From Bacteroidia bacterium (GTDB lineage: Bacteria > Bacteroidota > Bacteroidia > Flavobacteriales > Flavobacteriaceae): a DNA stretch of 64,000 nucleotides. Below the pieces are notes generated by a model. The model was not told the DNA's origin. It was given only the letters and a program-made list of their open reading frames with translations, and did no database searches. The stretch spans positions 232,160 through 296,159 of the forward strand of contig JAUIMB010000004.1 of assembly GCA_030432635.1 (NCBI GenBank). Direction: 5' to 3'. Position 1 is the stretch's first letter, and each line of letters starts with the position of its first letter. The position numbers and the translations under genes are program-made. This document shows positions 46,688 through 55,301 of this stretch, piece by piece.

Positions 46688-47683
46688 TTATATCGCTTTC
46701 TTTAGTGCTTTAAAGAAGGCTTCCTCTTTATCTGCAATAGTTTCCAATTGTGAAGCAACACTATCATAACCATCTGATTTTGCCGCTCTATTTTTGTAGA
46801 TTCTAGATGCATCCAAGGCAAAATCACGCCATAAGTCACCGATTTGGGTCATTTCTTTTGATAGCTCTGAAAGTTTTTCGTTGTTTAATATTTTACTGGA
46901 TTCCTGTAAAAAAGCAGCAAATATATACCTGAATCCACCACCACCTGTACCAATCTCCTCCTGCATTCTTACGATTTGCCCTAAGTAATGATTGGCTATT
47001 TTGGTGCCTTTTTTCTTAGGCCATTTTCTTATAAGTTTGGCTATTGTTCTCATGCCTTTTACTCCCACAATTGGTACTGGAGCCAACATCTCCCTACATG
47101 TTTGTTTTATACCTTTTACAATTGCTTTTTCAAGTGCCAACTCCTTAGGGAAATCTGTTGGATAGTAGATATGGCCTTTGGGCGCAAATGCACCTTTGGC
47201 GAAACGTACCTTTTCCAACTGTTTGTCGGTTAGGGTGGTAACATCTTCCATAACAGGATCACTAATTAGGTAATGGTCACCTTCTTTTCCGTAGACAACA
47301 AGATTATGTGCATTGAAATGAAAGCGGTATTCGTCAGGAAAATATACTAGGTTATAAACACCAACCTGTAACCCTACAGGATTATTGTTATTTAGGTTTT
47401 CGTCTAATCTAGCTTTGGCATCTTTTGGGTTTTTAAACTTTTCGCGTTTAATCTTTATTCCGACACGCTTTGCGAAACGTTTAAATATAAATCCAGGCAT
47501 CGCTCTGTAGGTAATGGCTGGAGCGTGGTTTACCATTAAAAATGGAATGTAGCAGAACAGTAATCCAGAACCAATGCCAAAAACCATAGGTTCACTTACA
47601 TCGAAGCCATTGTGCTTCATTAAATTAGATACTACACCATTTTCGCAATGTGCAGATTGATGATGCGTAAATTCAATTTGCAT
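46688..47683 (-). CDS. BtrH-like (C39/DUF4872-type) acyltransferase candidate
   Basis: A 331-residue protein starting at ATG 47683; the frame also has a TTG two codons earlier. The N-terminal half matches the BtrH domain: a catalytic Cys 13 in SAHCENGVVSN, His 126 in HFNAHNLVVYG and Asp 142 in YLISDPVM form a papain-like triad. BtrH of butirosin synthesis moves an acyl group from a carrier protein to an amine. Here it could move the polyene acyl chain to the dialkylresorcinol hydroxyl. The C-terminal 130 residues are helical. It overlaps the upstream gene by 11 nt. Confidence 0.75.
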   Translation of the reverse strand: MQIEFTHHQSAHCENGVVSNLMKHNGFDVSEPMVFGIGSGLLFCYIPFLMVNHAPAITYRAMPGFIFKRFAKRVGIKIKREKFKNPKDAKARLDENLNNNNPVGLQVGVYNLVYFPDEYRFHFNAHNLVVYGKEGDHYLISDPVMEDVTTLTDKQLEKVRFAKGAFAPKGHIYYPTDFPKELALEKAIVKGIKQTCREMLAPVPIVGVKGMRTIAKLIRKWPKKKGTKIANHYLGQIVRMQEEIGTGGGGFRYIFAAFLQESSKILNNEKLSELSKEMTQIGDLWRDFALDASRIYKNRAAKSDGYDSVASQLETIADKEEAFFKALKKAI

Positions 47684-48080
47684 GCTCAATGTTTTTTAAT
47701 TGTGCTATGCTAATCTCAAATACGTTAGCATATTTTTGAAGTGTTTTTTGGGAGAGCCTCTTAAATATTTTTGGTTTAAAATGACACTTTACACGCCATT
47801 TCCATAGGCCAACATAACTGGCTAAAATTCCCAAATCCATTTTGTGAAGCTCCATGTAATATTCAATGGGACTGGTTTGGTTGTTAATGACCCTTTTTTT
47901 TGCCTCTTCTACGCGTTCATTAATATCTTCAATAGCATTGTCTAAAGCAATGGTTTTTGGAGTCCAACCTGTGCTTTGAGCTGTGGTGTACTCACCATTT
48001 TCATCAACAGCGTAGCAAAGCTCTTTAAAGCTTGCAGATTCTAAATTACTTTTATCCTGAGGAACTTCGCTTTTTTTCAT
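47673..48080 (-). CDS. Conserved hypothetical protein of the pigment operon
   Basis: A 135-residue soluble, mostly helical protein with no signal peptide. The centre is charged (NAIEDINERVEEAKKRVINN) and the C-terminal 50 residues have the look of a small helix-turn-helix-like bundle (FKRLSQKTLQKYANVFEISIAQLKNIE). I do not recognise a family. It is coupled by overlap to the BtrH-like gene, which suggests a partner role. Confidence 0.6.
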   Translation of the reverse strand: MKKSEVPQDKSNLESASFKELCYAVDENGEYTTAQSTGWTPKTIALDNAIEDINERVEEAKKRVINNQTSPIEYYMELHKMDLGILASYVGLWKWRVKCHFKPKIFKRLSQKTLQKYANVFEISIAQLKNIEHAN

Positions 48081-48087
48081 AAGCCAT

Positions 48088-48540
48088 CTACTTTACTTCT
48101 TGGATGAATAAATTCATCATGCAAGATAGTAATTCTTCATCGTTCAAGAATATTTTACATTCAAGCGTGGAAATGCTATAGTCGTCTGCGTCAAATCTCG
48201 ATTTCAATTCGGCTCTTGTTTCTATGGTTGTACCCACGGAAGGACAAGCCATAACAGTCACATTTTTTATAGCACTAATGAATCCGATAAGTTTGTTGCC
48301 TTCACCACGAGTGTCGCTATCATCAAAATAGCTTTTACCTACAATTGAAGAGCAGGTCTGCGCTGCATTTTCAATCATTCCTGCTTCGTTCAGGGCATTG
48401 TTTTCTATGAAGATACAGTCGGGTTTTATGTGAAAAGATGTGACTACATGTTCATTACCTATCGACAGCACATGGTCTACCATAAGAAAAGGCTTTCTAT
48501 GTGGCAGAAAATTGGTGATATCTAAAGTTTGTAAATCCAT
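48088..48540 (-). CDS. ApeP-like hot-dog dehydratase-like protein without the HFPG motif
   Basis: A 150-residue hot-dog protein that begins like FabZ (FLPHRKPFLMVDHVLSI), but the segment that should read HFPGxPxxPG is CIFIENNALNEAGMIENAAQ. The catalytic His is thus missing, while the Glu of the helix (IENAAQ, equivalent to IEAMAQ) is kept. This is the ApeP-like type found in aryl polyene clusters. It probably works in a heteromeric dehydratase. It shares one base with the next gene's end (48540). Confidence 0.78.
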   Translation of the reverse strand: MDLQTLDITNFLPHRKPFLMVDHVLSIGNEHVVTSFHIKPDCIFIENNALNEAGMIENAAQTCSSIVGKSYFDDSDTRGEGNKLIGFISAIKNVTVMACPSVGTTIETRAELKSRFDADDYSISTLECKIFLNDEELLSCMMNLFIQEVK

Positions 48541-48968
48541 TAGTTGGCAATAACGGTTTTCATGTGTGCTGAAGCTATTTCCTCTTGAAGGGCATTTAAA
48601 ACCCTAACTTCGACCATCGTCACTCCCATAAACTCGTGAAGAATTTTCACCTCTGTCGTTATGGTCTCACCGAGTTTTGGCAATTTGAGAACATCTACTT
48701 TCTTTATGGAGCCGATATAGCCAATTGGCGCTTGTTCATTTTTTAAAAAATAATCAAAACCAGTGTGTAATGCAACGGTTTGCGCCATATTTTCTATGAG
48801 TCCGCCTTCTTGGAAACAGGTGTCTTTGACAAAAATATTCCCAGATGGTATGGTGAATGAAGATGTCAAATCTGTCGCGGAAAAATTCAACAAAGTATCG
48901 ACCATTACAAATGGAGTTTTTTGCGGAATTAGATGTGCAATTTCAGTTATTGGAAATTTTACGTTCAT
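48540..48968 (-). CDS. ApeP-like hot-dog dehydratase-like protein, second copy
   Basis: A 142-residue hot-dog protein from ATG 48968, which overlaps the DarB stop by one base; a TTG at 48974 is less likely. Like its neighbour it has the FabZ-type opening (LIPQKTPFVMVDTLL) but IFVKDTCFQEGGLIENMAQ where HFPG should be, so His is lost and Glu retained. The two neighbours are clearly paralogous. A tandem duplication with later divergence is likely. Confidence 0.78.
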   Translation of the reverse strand: MNVKFPITEIAHLIPQKTPFVMVDTLLNFSATDLTSSFTIPSGNIFVKDTCFQEGGLIENMAQTVALHTGFDYFLKNEQAPIGYIGSIKKVDVLKLPKLGETITTEVKILHEFMGVTMVEVRVLNALQEEIASAHMKTVIAN

Positions 48969-50101
48969 CAGCAAACCGTTAGTAGTGCATAGGCGTAAGA
49001 AAATCTGGCACTTTCAGGGACAGATAGTAAAATTTTATCACCTTTTTTGAGTTTGCCATTATTTGCTAATTCTTCTAACATGATATAAATCGATCCAGCA
49101 CCTACATTTCCTACCTTGCTCAAGTTCATAAACCAATTTTCCCAAGGAATTTCAACATCTTGTTTTTTCATTTCCTCGTACAAGCCTTCCTTAAAATAGT
49201 AAGACGAAATATGCGGTAAATAATAATCTATGTCAGATGCTTTGAGGTTATTTTTCTCTAAAGCCATTTTTAGACTATCAACACCTTTGGTAAGAATGTT
49301 CTTCCCGAGAAGTTTAACATCTTGCTTCATTGCAAAAAGGGACTTTTTACTCCATTGATCAGAAGGGTATTCACTCCATGGTTTTAGAAAACCATTTTTC
49401 AGTTTGTCACCTCCTGCATACATACAGGCTTCAATTTCGTGCGCATAAGAATAGCCTTCCATCCATTCTATTTTTAGAGGTTGCTTTCCATTTGGCTCAC
49501 TCTCCAATAAGAAAGCTCCAGCACCATCAGAAAGCATCCAACGCAAGAAGTCCTTGTTAAACGCCAAGATAGGATTGTCTTCCATTGTTTTCAGGAACTC
49601 GACTTCCTCTTCAAATATTTCAGATTTCATCCATGATGACACACGTTCTGAACCTGTACAGACTGCATTGTTGACCTGGTCACTTTTTATAGCCATATAG
49701 CCATATTTTAAAGCGTTCATACCTGAACAACAAGCTCCAGATGGCGAATTGATTTCAATGTTGCCATTTTTTAAAAATCCGTGAACCATTGATGCGTGTG
49801 ACGGTAAAATTTGATCAGGACTTGATGTTCCGCAAGACAATAGTTCGATATCTTCCTTTTTAAAGGATTCGTCACATAGGGATTCAATGGCTTCTTTTGT
49901 TAATTGGGCATTATTATGAGTGACATTACCAGCATCATCAATAGCATAGTATCTTGTTTTAATTTGATTGTTTCTTAAAACAATACGTCTCCCTTTGGAA
50001 GCTTTTCCATCAAGTGTTCCCAATTTCCCTTCCATTTCGTCATTGTTTATTGGCTTATTGGGTAAAAATTTTGATATTCTTGTAATATAAACGTTCTTCA
50101 T
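48968..50101 (-). CDS. darB: DarB-like ketosynthase (KAS III fold)
   Basis: A 377-residue KAS III-like enzyme. The catalytic Cys lies in PSGACCSGMNALKYG (Cys 125), the His in YLPHISSYYF and the Asn in NLSKVGNVGAGS. It is longer than FabH, as DarB is. DarB joins two acyl-derived units to a cyclohexanedione that DarA then aromatises to a dialkylresorcinol. The symbol rests on its pairing with darA (4-nt overlap) and on the family; the acyl substrates are not predictable. Confidence 0.85.
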   Translation of the reverse strand: MKNVYITRISKFLPNKPINNDEMEGKLGTLDGKASKGRRIVLRNNQIKTRYYAIDDAGNVTHNNAQLTKEAIESLCDESFKKEDIELLSCGTSSPDQILPSHASMVHGFLKNGNIEINSPSGACCSGMNALKYGYMAIKSDQVNNAVCTGSERVSSWMKSEIFEEEVEFLKTMEDNPILAFNKDFLRWMLSDGAGAFLLESEPNGKQPLKIEWMEGYSYAHEIEACMYAGGDKLKNGFLKPWSEYPSDQWSKKSLFAMKQDVKLLGKNILTKGVDSLKMALEKNNLKASDIDYYLPHISSYYFKEGLYEEMKKQDVEIPWENWFMNLSKVGNVGAGSIYIMLEELANNGKLKKGDKILLSVPESARFSYAYALLTVC

Positions 50102-51027
50102 TTTAATTCAACTGATGAATAATAGGCTTTCTGTTTTTTTATTCTTTTCAAACTTGGCAAATAAAATATCAAAAATAAAACAAAAACCAATGGTGCAATG
50201 CACCAAATGGCAAATAATAAGTAATAATTAAATATTGTTGTCCAAAAACGTCGTTTTTTTGGATTATTCTCAATCTTTCTATCAATTAATTTTGCCCATT
50301 TTGAAAAAAGCATTGTGGCTCTTTTTTCTACGGTTACTAAAAACGGTTTTACTTTAACGGCATCAATTTCGAGCAACTCACTTTGTAAGTTTTCGTAAGC
50401 ACCAGTTTTGAGATGTTTCCCAATAACTTTACCGAATTTTGTTGATGCATCTATATCTGTTTGGGACACTCCGGGTTTTGGGAATATCCCTAAGAATTTG
50501 CTTTTTGTACCAGTAAACATCCAATGTGATATGGTTATTACACTAATATGATTAATGTGCCTATCGGCTAAAACAATATGGCCTACTAATTCTGCTTTTA
50601 GGGCTTTCAGTTTTTGTTTCAGTTTTTCTTGGGCCATGATCCACATATTTCTGCATCCAATGACTGTAATTACCTTGGTGTTGGCAAACAACTTTTGGGC
50701 TTCTTCGGTGTTTAAAAAGGAAGTCGTAGGAAGAGAAGGTGAGAGGTACCATACTGAATACCCAAAAATAATGAGGTCGTATGTTGTGTTGAGAATTGCT
50801 TTAGGTATCGGCTTGATGGGTTGCGCCTTTTGAAGAAAGGTCTCCGGAAAAACACCAAAAAAACGCTCCTTGTTCCAGGGAAATGGGAAGGGTTTCTCCA
50901 TCTCTATATTGAAATAGGTGATTTCGGTGTTTTCAGACTTAATAGGTTGTACAATATTATTGACAATTTCTGTTAACTGACCAGATTGCGAATAATGTAT
51001 GACTAAAACTTTTTTCAACGATTGCAT
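50098..51027 (-). CDS. darA: DarA-like dialkylresorcinol-forming aromatase
   Basis: A 309-residue protein of the dialkylresorcinol condensing enzyme (DarA) family. The N-terminal flavodoxin-like fold starts KKVLVIHYSQSGQLTEIVNNIV. The family stretch EMEKPFPFPWNKERFFGVFPETFL is present, then GYSVWYLSPSLPTTSFLN. Two helices near residues 265-295 (LLFAIWCIAPLVFVLFLIFYL) suggest membrane association. DarA oxidises the DarB product to the resorcinol. It follows the LpxL-like gene. Confidence 0.88.
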   Translation of the reverse strand: MQSLKKVLVIHYSQSGQLTEIVNNIVQPIKSENTEITYFNIEMEKPFPFPWNKERFFGVFPETFLQKAQPIKPIPKAILNTTYDLIIFGYSVWYLSPSLPTTSFLNTEEAQKLFANTKVITVIGCRNMWIMAQEKLKQKLKALKAELVGHIVLADRHINHISVITISHWMFTGTKSKFLGIFPKPGVSQTDIDASTKFGKVIGKHLKTGAYENLQSELLEIDAVKVKPFLVTVEKRATMLFSKWAKLIDRKIENNPKKRRFWTTIFNYYLLFAIWCIAPLVFVLFLIFYLPSLKRIKKQKAYYSSVELK

Positions 51028-51043
51028 CTTTAATTAACTTTAG

Positions 51044-51916
51044 TTATTGCCAAAAATCAAAATAGTTAAACCACTGTGTAGGATACTTGTTGAGCATCCA
51101 TTGTACGCTTTCGGTATATTCTTTCAAAAGTACATTCTCTTCTTTATATTTTGAATTCGATTGTCTTGCGAATAAATGGTAGTGCTTGTTGGTTTCTTTC
51201 ATTACATAAACAAACAAAACAGGTACTTTTAGTCTAGAGGCCAACAAAAATGGACCTTGCGGAAATTTTGCCTTTTTCCCTAATAATTCTTCTTCGATAT
51301 ATTTTGAACCTTCTACATATCTATCACCAGTCATGCAAACCAAATGGTTCTTTGTTAAAGCTGCATTAATTTCGAAGATATGTGATAAGTCTTCCTTGAT
51401 GTATATGAAATTAATGTTAGACTTCTTCGTGACAGTGTCGAGATACTCCTTTATTGCTGAATGTTCAAGTTCTGTCGTGAGCAGACTTATTTTCATGTCG
51501 TTGGATAGTTTTCCAAAAAAATGTTCTGCAATTTCAAAATTGCCAACATGAGCACTGATGAGAATTCCTCCTTTATTTTCCTTTAAGGCTTTTTCGATAA
51601 GTTCTATACCGTCAAATTCGTAGGTGAATTTATGACTTAAACCAGAAGAAATAGCAACTTTATCAATAATGGTTTGCCCAAAAACATAGTAGCTCTTGTA
51701 GATACTTGTGATGCTTTTGAATTTTGAATAGTTTAGGCGTTTCCGGAAATAATAATAAATAGCTTTTACGCTGTCTTTAGAAAAAAAACAAAAGTAAGCT
51801 GCTACAAAATAAAGAATGAAGTATGCTGCGCCTACACCAAATTTTTTCATTGAGAGTACAAATATTTTGTATCCCAACACTGTACCTCTGGATTTTCCTT
51901 TCCATTGAGCAGCCAT
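51044..51916 (-). CDS. LpxL-like (lipid A type) acyltransferase
   Basis: A 290-residue membrane acyltransferase of the LpxL/HtrB family, with a membrane helix near residue 30 and the HX4E catalytic motif in LISAHVGNFEIAEHFF. GDRYVEGSKYIEEELLGKKAKFPQGPFLLA is the second conserved block. Family members acylate lipid A from acyl-ACP. In this operon it may use the polyene-ACP as donor, attaching it to the resorcinol or to a lipid. Such a gene is a usual member of aryl polyene clusters. Confidence 0.85.
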   Translation of the reverse strand: MAAQWKGKSRGTVLGYKIFVLSMKKFGVGAAYFILYFVAAYFCFFSKDSVKAIYYYFRKRLNYSKFKSITSIYKSYYVFGQTIIDKVAISSGLSHKFTYEFDGIELIEKALKENKGGILISAHVGNFEIAEHFFGKLSNDMKISLLTTELEHSAIKEYLDTVTKKSNINFIYIKEDLSHIFEINAALTKNHLVCMTGDRYVEGSKYIEEELLGKKAKFPQGPFLLASRLKVPVLFVYVMKETNKHYHLFARQSNSKYKEENVLLKEYTESVQWMLNKYPTQWFNYFDFWQ

Positions 51917-51931
51917 AATATTTTGGCGAAT

Positions 51932-52177
51932 TTAGGCTAATTTTGTTTCTATTAAGTTATAAAAATCTTGAAGTGTAACTACATTAATAAAATCTTCTCC
52001 CACAAGTTTAACGCCAAAATTAGATTCGACAGCAACAACCAAATCAACGAAATCCAAACTATCCAACTCCAAAGTTTCTTTTAGATTAGCATCGGGAGCG
52101 ATGTCGTCTTGTTCAACTTCAAATTCATCTATAAGAAAGTCGTTAATTTTTTCAATAATAACTTCTGTTTCCATCAT
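51932..52177 (-). CDS. Acyl carrier protein
   Basis: An 81-residue acyl carrier protein. The phosphopantetheine Ser 40 lies in TLELDSLDFVDLVV. The start ATG overlaps the ketosynthase stop by one base (TAATG), and the following codon is also ATG. It is distinct from the carrier protein at 41.2 kb (different helix III), so the two may serve different stages, for instance starter loading and chain elongation. Confidence 0.92.
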   Translation of the reverse strand: MMETEVIIEKINDFLIDEFEVEQDDIAPDANLKETLELDSLDFVDLVVAVESNFGVKLVGEDFINVVTLQDFYNLIETKLA

Positions 52178-53397
52178 TAACTTAGTTTTTTTATTATCAA
52201 AGCAGAATTGGTTCCTCCAAATCCGAAAGAATTGGACAAAAATACATTTATTTTTTGTTCAATCGTTTGAGTTACCAAATTTAATTTTGATGCGCTTTCG
52301 TCAGGTGTTTTTAGGTTTGCATTTGGTGCAATAAAATTGTTTTGCATCATTAGCATTGAGTATATGATTTCGCTTGCTCCAGCCATCCAACATTCATGGC
52401 CAGTCATTGACTTTGTGGAACTTACATAAGGTCCGTTTTCACCAAAGACTTGGTATATGGCCTTGGCTTCGTTGGCGTCTCCAACTGGAGTGGAAGTTGC
52501 ATGGGCATTGACATAATCGATTTCTTCAGGTTTAATGCCTGCTTGATCAATGGCCTTGCGCATTGCTCTTGCTGGTCCTTCAACATTTGGAGTTGATATA
52601 TGGTCACCATTTGATGAAAATCCGTAAGCGATGATTTCCCCTAGAATAGGTGCGTTTCTTTTTATCGCTGATTCGTAGGACTCAACGACTAGGGTTGCAG
52701 CTCCTCCACTTGGTACAAGTCCGTCTCTTTCACTGTCAAAAGGCCTTGAAGCTTCTGTTGGATTTTGAGTGTTTTTTGAAAAGACGCCTAAACCATCAAA
52801 ACTTCCCATGGCGAGTTCATTAATTTCCTGTGCACCTCCACATATGATGCAATCTTGCATTCCACTCTTGATCAATTGGTAAGCTAAACCAATAGAATGT
52901 GATCCGCTAGCACATGCAGCACTTATGGTAATATTAATACCTTTGAGTTTGAATATTGTAGAGAGGTTCATTGTGACCGAGGAGTTCATTGCTTGGAAAA
53001 TTGCTCCAGAACCCACTAAGGTTGTATCTTTTTTCTCTCTAATCTTATCGACTGAATCAACTACAGATTTTGAGGTGCTATCATTGCCGTAAAGGATCCC
53101 AACTTCATTGGTGTCTAAATAGTCTTGATCCAACTTGGCATTGTTTAAAGCTTCAACGGTCGCTGCATAAGCGTATTCTCCTTCTTGCCCAAGGCTTATA
53201 CGTTCTCTTCTGGACAACGCTTTTATTAAATTTGGTTTTTCTACCATTCCTGTTAAGGGTGATCTATAGCCAAATGGAATTCTTTGTTCATCAACAACAA
53301 TTCCAGATTTGCCTTTGTATAACGATTCCTTAACTTCCTCTAAATTTTTACCAATACAGGAATATATTCCCATTCCTGTGATGACCACTCTTCTCAT
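52177..53397 (-). CDS. FabF-type beta-ketoacyl-ACP synthase
   Basis: A 406-residue KAS II enzyme: catalytic Cys 162 in ISAACASGSHSIG, His residues in YVNAHATSTPVGDANE and TKSMTGHECWMAGAS, and SFGFGGTNSALII at the end. In the second motif NAHGT is NAHAT, a common FabF/FabB variant. It is the most FabB/F-like of the three active condensing enzymes and sits in an ACP-KS-FabG block, the minimal set for chain extension. Confidence 0.92.
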   Translation of the reverse strand: MRRVVITGMGIYSCIGKNLEEVKESLYKGKSGIVVDEQRIPFGYRSPLTGMVEKPNLIKALSRRERISLGQEGEYAYAATVEALNNAKLDQDYLDTNEVGILYGNDSTSKSVVDSVDKIREKKDTTLVGSGAIFQAMNSSVTMNLSTIFKLKGINITISAACASGSHSIGLAYQLIKSGMQDCIICGGAQEINELAMGSFDGLGVFSKNTQNPTEASRPFDSERDGLVPSGGAATLVVESYESAIKRNAPILGEIIAYGFSSNGDHISTPNVEGPARAMRKAIDQAGIKPEEIDYVNAHATSTPVGDANEAKAIYQVFGENGPYVSSTKSMTGHECWMAGASEIIYSMLMMQNNFIAPNANLKTPDESASKLNLVTQTIEQKINVFLSNSFGFGGTNSALIIKKLS

Positions 53398-54129
53398 TTA
53401 TGAATAAATTCCTCCGTTGATATTGATAACCTCACCTGTTATGTAGGCTGCTTTTTCAGATACTAAAAAAGACACCGCATGAGCAACTTCCTCGACTTCT
53501 CCAAATCGGTTTAAAGGGATGAGTTGCTTCAGTTCTTTTTCATCTAACTCAGCAGTCATATCTGATTTGATAAAGCCAGGAGCCACAGCATTGACTGTTA
53601 TTTTTCGTTTTCCTACTTCTTGTGCTAAGGCTTTCGTTGCGGCAACCAAGGCACCTTTTGCAGCAGAATAATTGGTTTGGCCAGCTGTACCTTTAACTCC
53701 CGAAACAGATGCAATATTTACAATTCTTCCGTATCTGTTGCGTAGTAACTTTTGAATAATAGCGTTTGTAACGTTATAAAAACCATTGAGTGATGTGTTG
53801 ATTACACTCTGCCAATCTTCTTTTGGCATCCACATAAACAACCCATCTTTTGTAATTCCTGCATTGTTCACCAGCACCTCAATTACGGCATTCTCGTTAG
53901 CCTCTTGCCATGTTTCAAGCTTGCTTTTAACGGTTTCGCCATCAGCTACATCAAATTGAATGATCTCACCAGAATTTCCTTCTGCCTCTACGGCTTTCAG
54001 TGTTTCCAATGCTGCATCTTCATTTCGATTGTAGTTGATTAATATATGATAATCTGAATCTTTAGCTAATTGAATGCAAATCGCTTTTCCAATTCCTCTT
54101 GATCCTCCAGTTACAAGAGCACACTTCAT
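53398..54129 (-). CDS. 3-oxoacyl-ACP reductase, FabG type
   Basis: A 243-residue short-chain dehydrogenase. TGGSRGIGKAI is the NADPH loop, NNAGITKDG the structural NAG, and the catalytic triad is Ser in IASVSGVKG with Tyr and Lys in YSAAKGALVAA. It reduces the 3-oxoacyl chain during polyene synthesis. It directly abuts the ketosynthase start (53397/53398). The family is also part of primary fatty acid synthesis, but the context puts it in the pigment pathway. Confidence 0.92.
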   Translation of the reverse strand: MKCALVTGGSRGIGKAICIQLAKDSDYHILINYNRNEDAALETLKAVEAEGNSGEIIQFDVADGETVKSKLETWQEANENAVIEVLVNNAGITKDGLFMWMPKEDWQSVINTSLNGFYNVTNAIIQKLLRNRYGRIVNIASVSGVKGTAGQTNYSAAKGALVAATKALAQEVGKRKITVNAVAPGFIKSDMTAELDEKELKQLIPLNRFGEVEEVAHAVSFLVSEKAAYITGEVININGGIYS

Positions 54130-54142
54130 CTATTGTTACGTT

Positions 54143-55288
54143 TTATTTAAATAATTCTAAATTTTTAAACTGCTTGTTGTTTAGGATCTCTCCATTAGGC
54201 TTTAAGTAGACCCAATCTTTTTTTAGCTTTACTCTTGCCAATCCATCAACAAATCCCTTTTCATTATTCTTTTTAAAAATTGAAAACCCTTTTGCGGTGA
54301 TTAAATAGTTTTCTTCAATGACCATTTCTCCTTTGGTGTTTATAAATCCCCAAAGTTTTGATGTTTTAACAGGAGCCAATCCTTCTTCACTAAAGGTCTC
54401 GGCATCCTTGTATTGAAATGAAATGACTTCTTCACCTTTGGTATTTATATATCCCCAAGTTTTGTTAGTCATCACAGGAGCTATCCCTTTTTGGAATGCT
54501 TTGACCTTATCATATTTAGGTTCTATTACCCAATTGCCTTTGTTGTCGATAAAGCCAATTTTATCATTTTTTTTGGCGTAAGTATAGTTTTCATTTAGTG
54601 AGAAGTCCCAAATTTTTTCAGTGCCTTCTACCTCCTTGAACTCTCCATTTATGATAAGTCCGTGACGTTCTCCAATAGAGGCCACTATATTGCCATTGTA
54701 GGGTAGACTTATTTTGTCATATTCTGGTTTAACAAAAAACTTGCCAGACGTATCGATTAAACCCCATTTTTCTTGGTCTCTAACTTTGGCATATCCATCA
54801 ACAAAATCGAATGCCTTGTTAAATTTAGGCTCAACAACAATTTCGCCTTTGGTATTAATAAAACCTACGTTCCCTTCATTTCTAATGATAGCGAATCCTT
54901 CATTAAAGTCGTATATCTTTTCTGTCATAACGTCAGAAAGCGTTCGCTCTCCTTTGGCATTAATATATGTCCATTCTTTGTTTATCAATACCACAGCAAT
55001 TCCAGAATTGAACGATTTTGCTTTTTCAAATTGAGGTTCAATGACCCACTTTCCGCTACGATCAATATAACCCCAAGTCTTACCATCTTCGGTGGCATGG
55101 GCAAGATCTTCAGAAAAGTTTTTAGCACTTTCAAATCTTGGCTCAATATGCCATTTGCCTTCCTTGTTAATGTACCCAAATTTTTTGCCGTCTTCACTAG
55201 CCAATGCTAATGTTTGGGAAAACGACATATTAATGCACAGTAATACTAGTGGAAGAAACCACAGTTGTTTCTTAGTAAAAAATTTCAT
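54143..55288 (-). CDS. Secreted WG-repeat protein
   Basis: A 381-residue protein with a signal peptide (FFTKKQLWFLPLVLLCINMSFSQ) followed by about ten WG repeats, each of the form GYINKEGKWHIEPRFExAKxF (first at about residue 37, spacing close to 38). WG repeats form beta-rich protein-binding surfaces; no catalytic residue is visible. It is 14 nt from the ammonia-lyase gene and 13 nt from fabG-like, so it is in the operon, but a role in pigment synthesis is not obvious. It might be a scaffold on the cell envelope. Confidence 0.8.
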   Translation of the reverse strand: MKFFTKKQLWFLPLVLLCINMSFSQTLALASEDGKKFGYINKEGKWHIEPRFESAKNFSEDLAHATEDGKTWGYIDRSGKWVIEPQFEKAKSFNSGIAVVLINKEWTYINAKGERTLSDVMTEKIYDFNEGFAIIRNEGNVGFINTKGEIVVEPKFNKAFDFVDGYAKVRDQEKWGLIDTSGKFFVKPEYDKISLPYNGNIVASIGERHGLIINGEFKEVEGTEKIWDFSLNENYTYAKKNDKIGFIDNKGNWVIEPKYDKVKAFQKGIAPVMTNKTWGYINTKGEEVISFQYKDAETFSEEGLAPVKTSKLWGFINTKGEMVIEENYLITAKGFSIFKKNNEKGFVDGLARVKLKKDWVYLKPNGEILNNKQFKNLELFK

Positions 55289-55301
55289 GATTAATAGTTT
55301 T

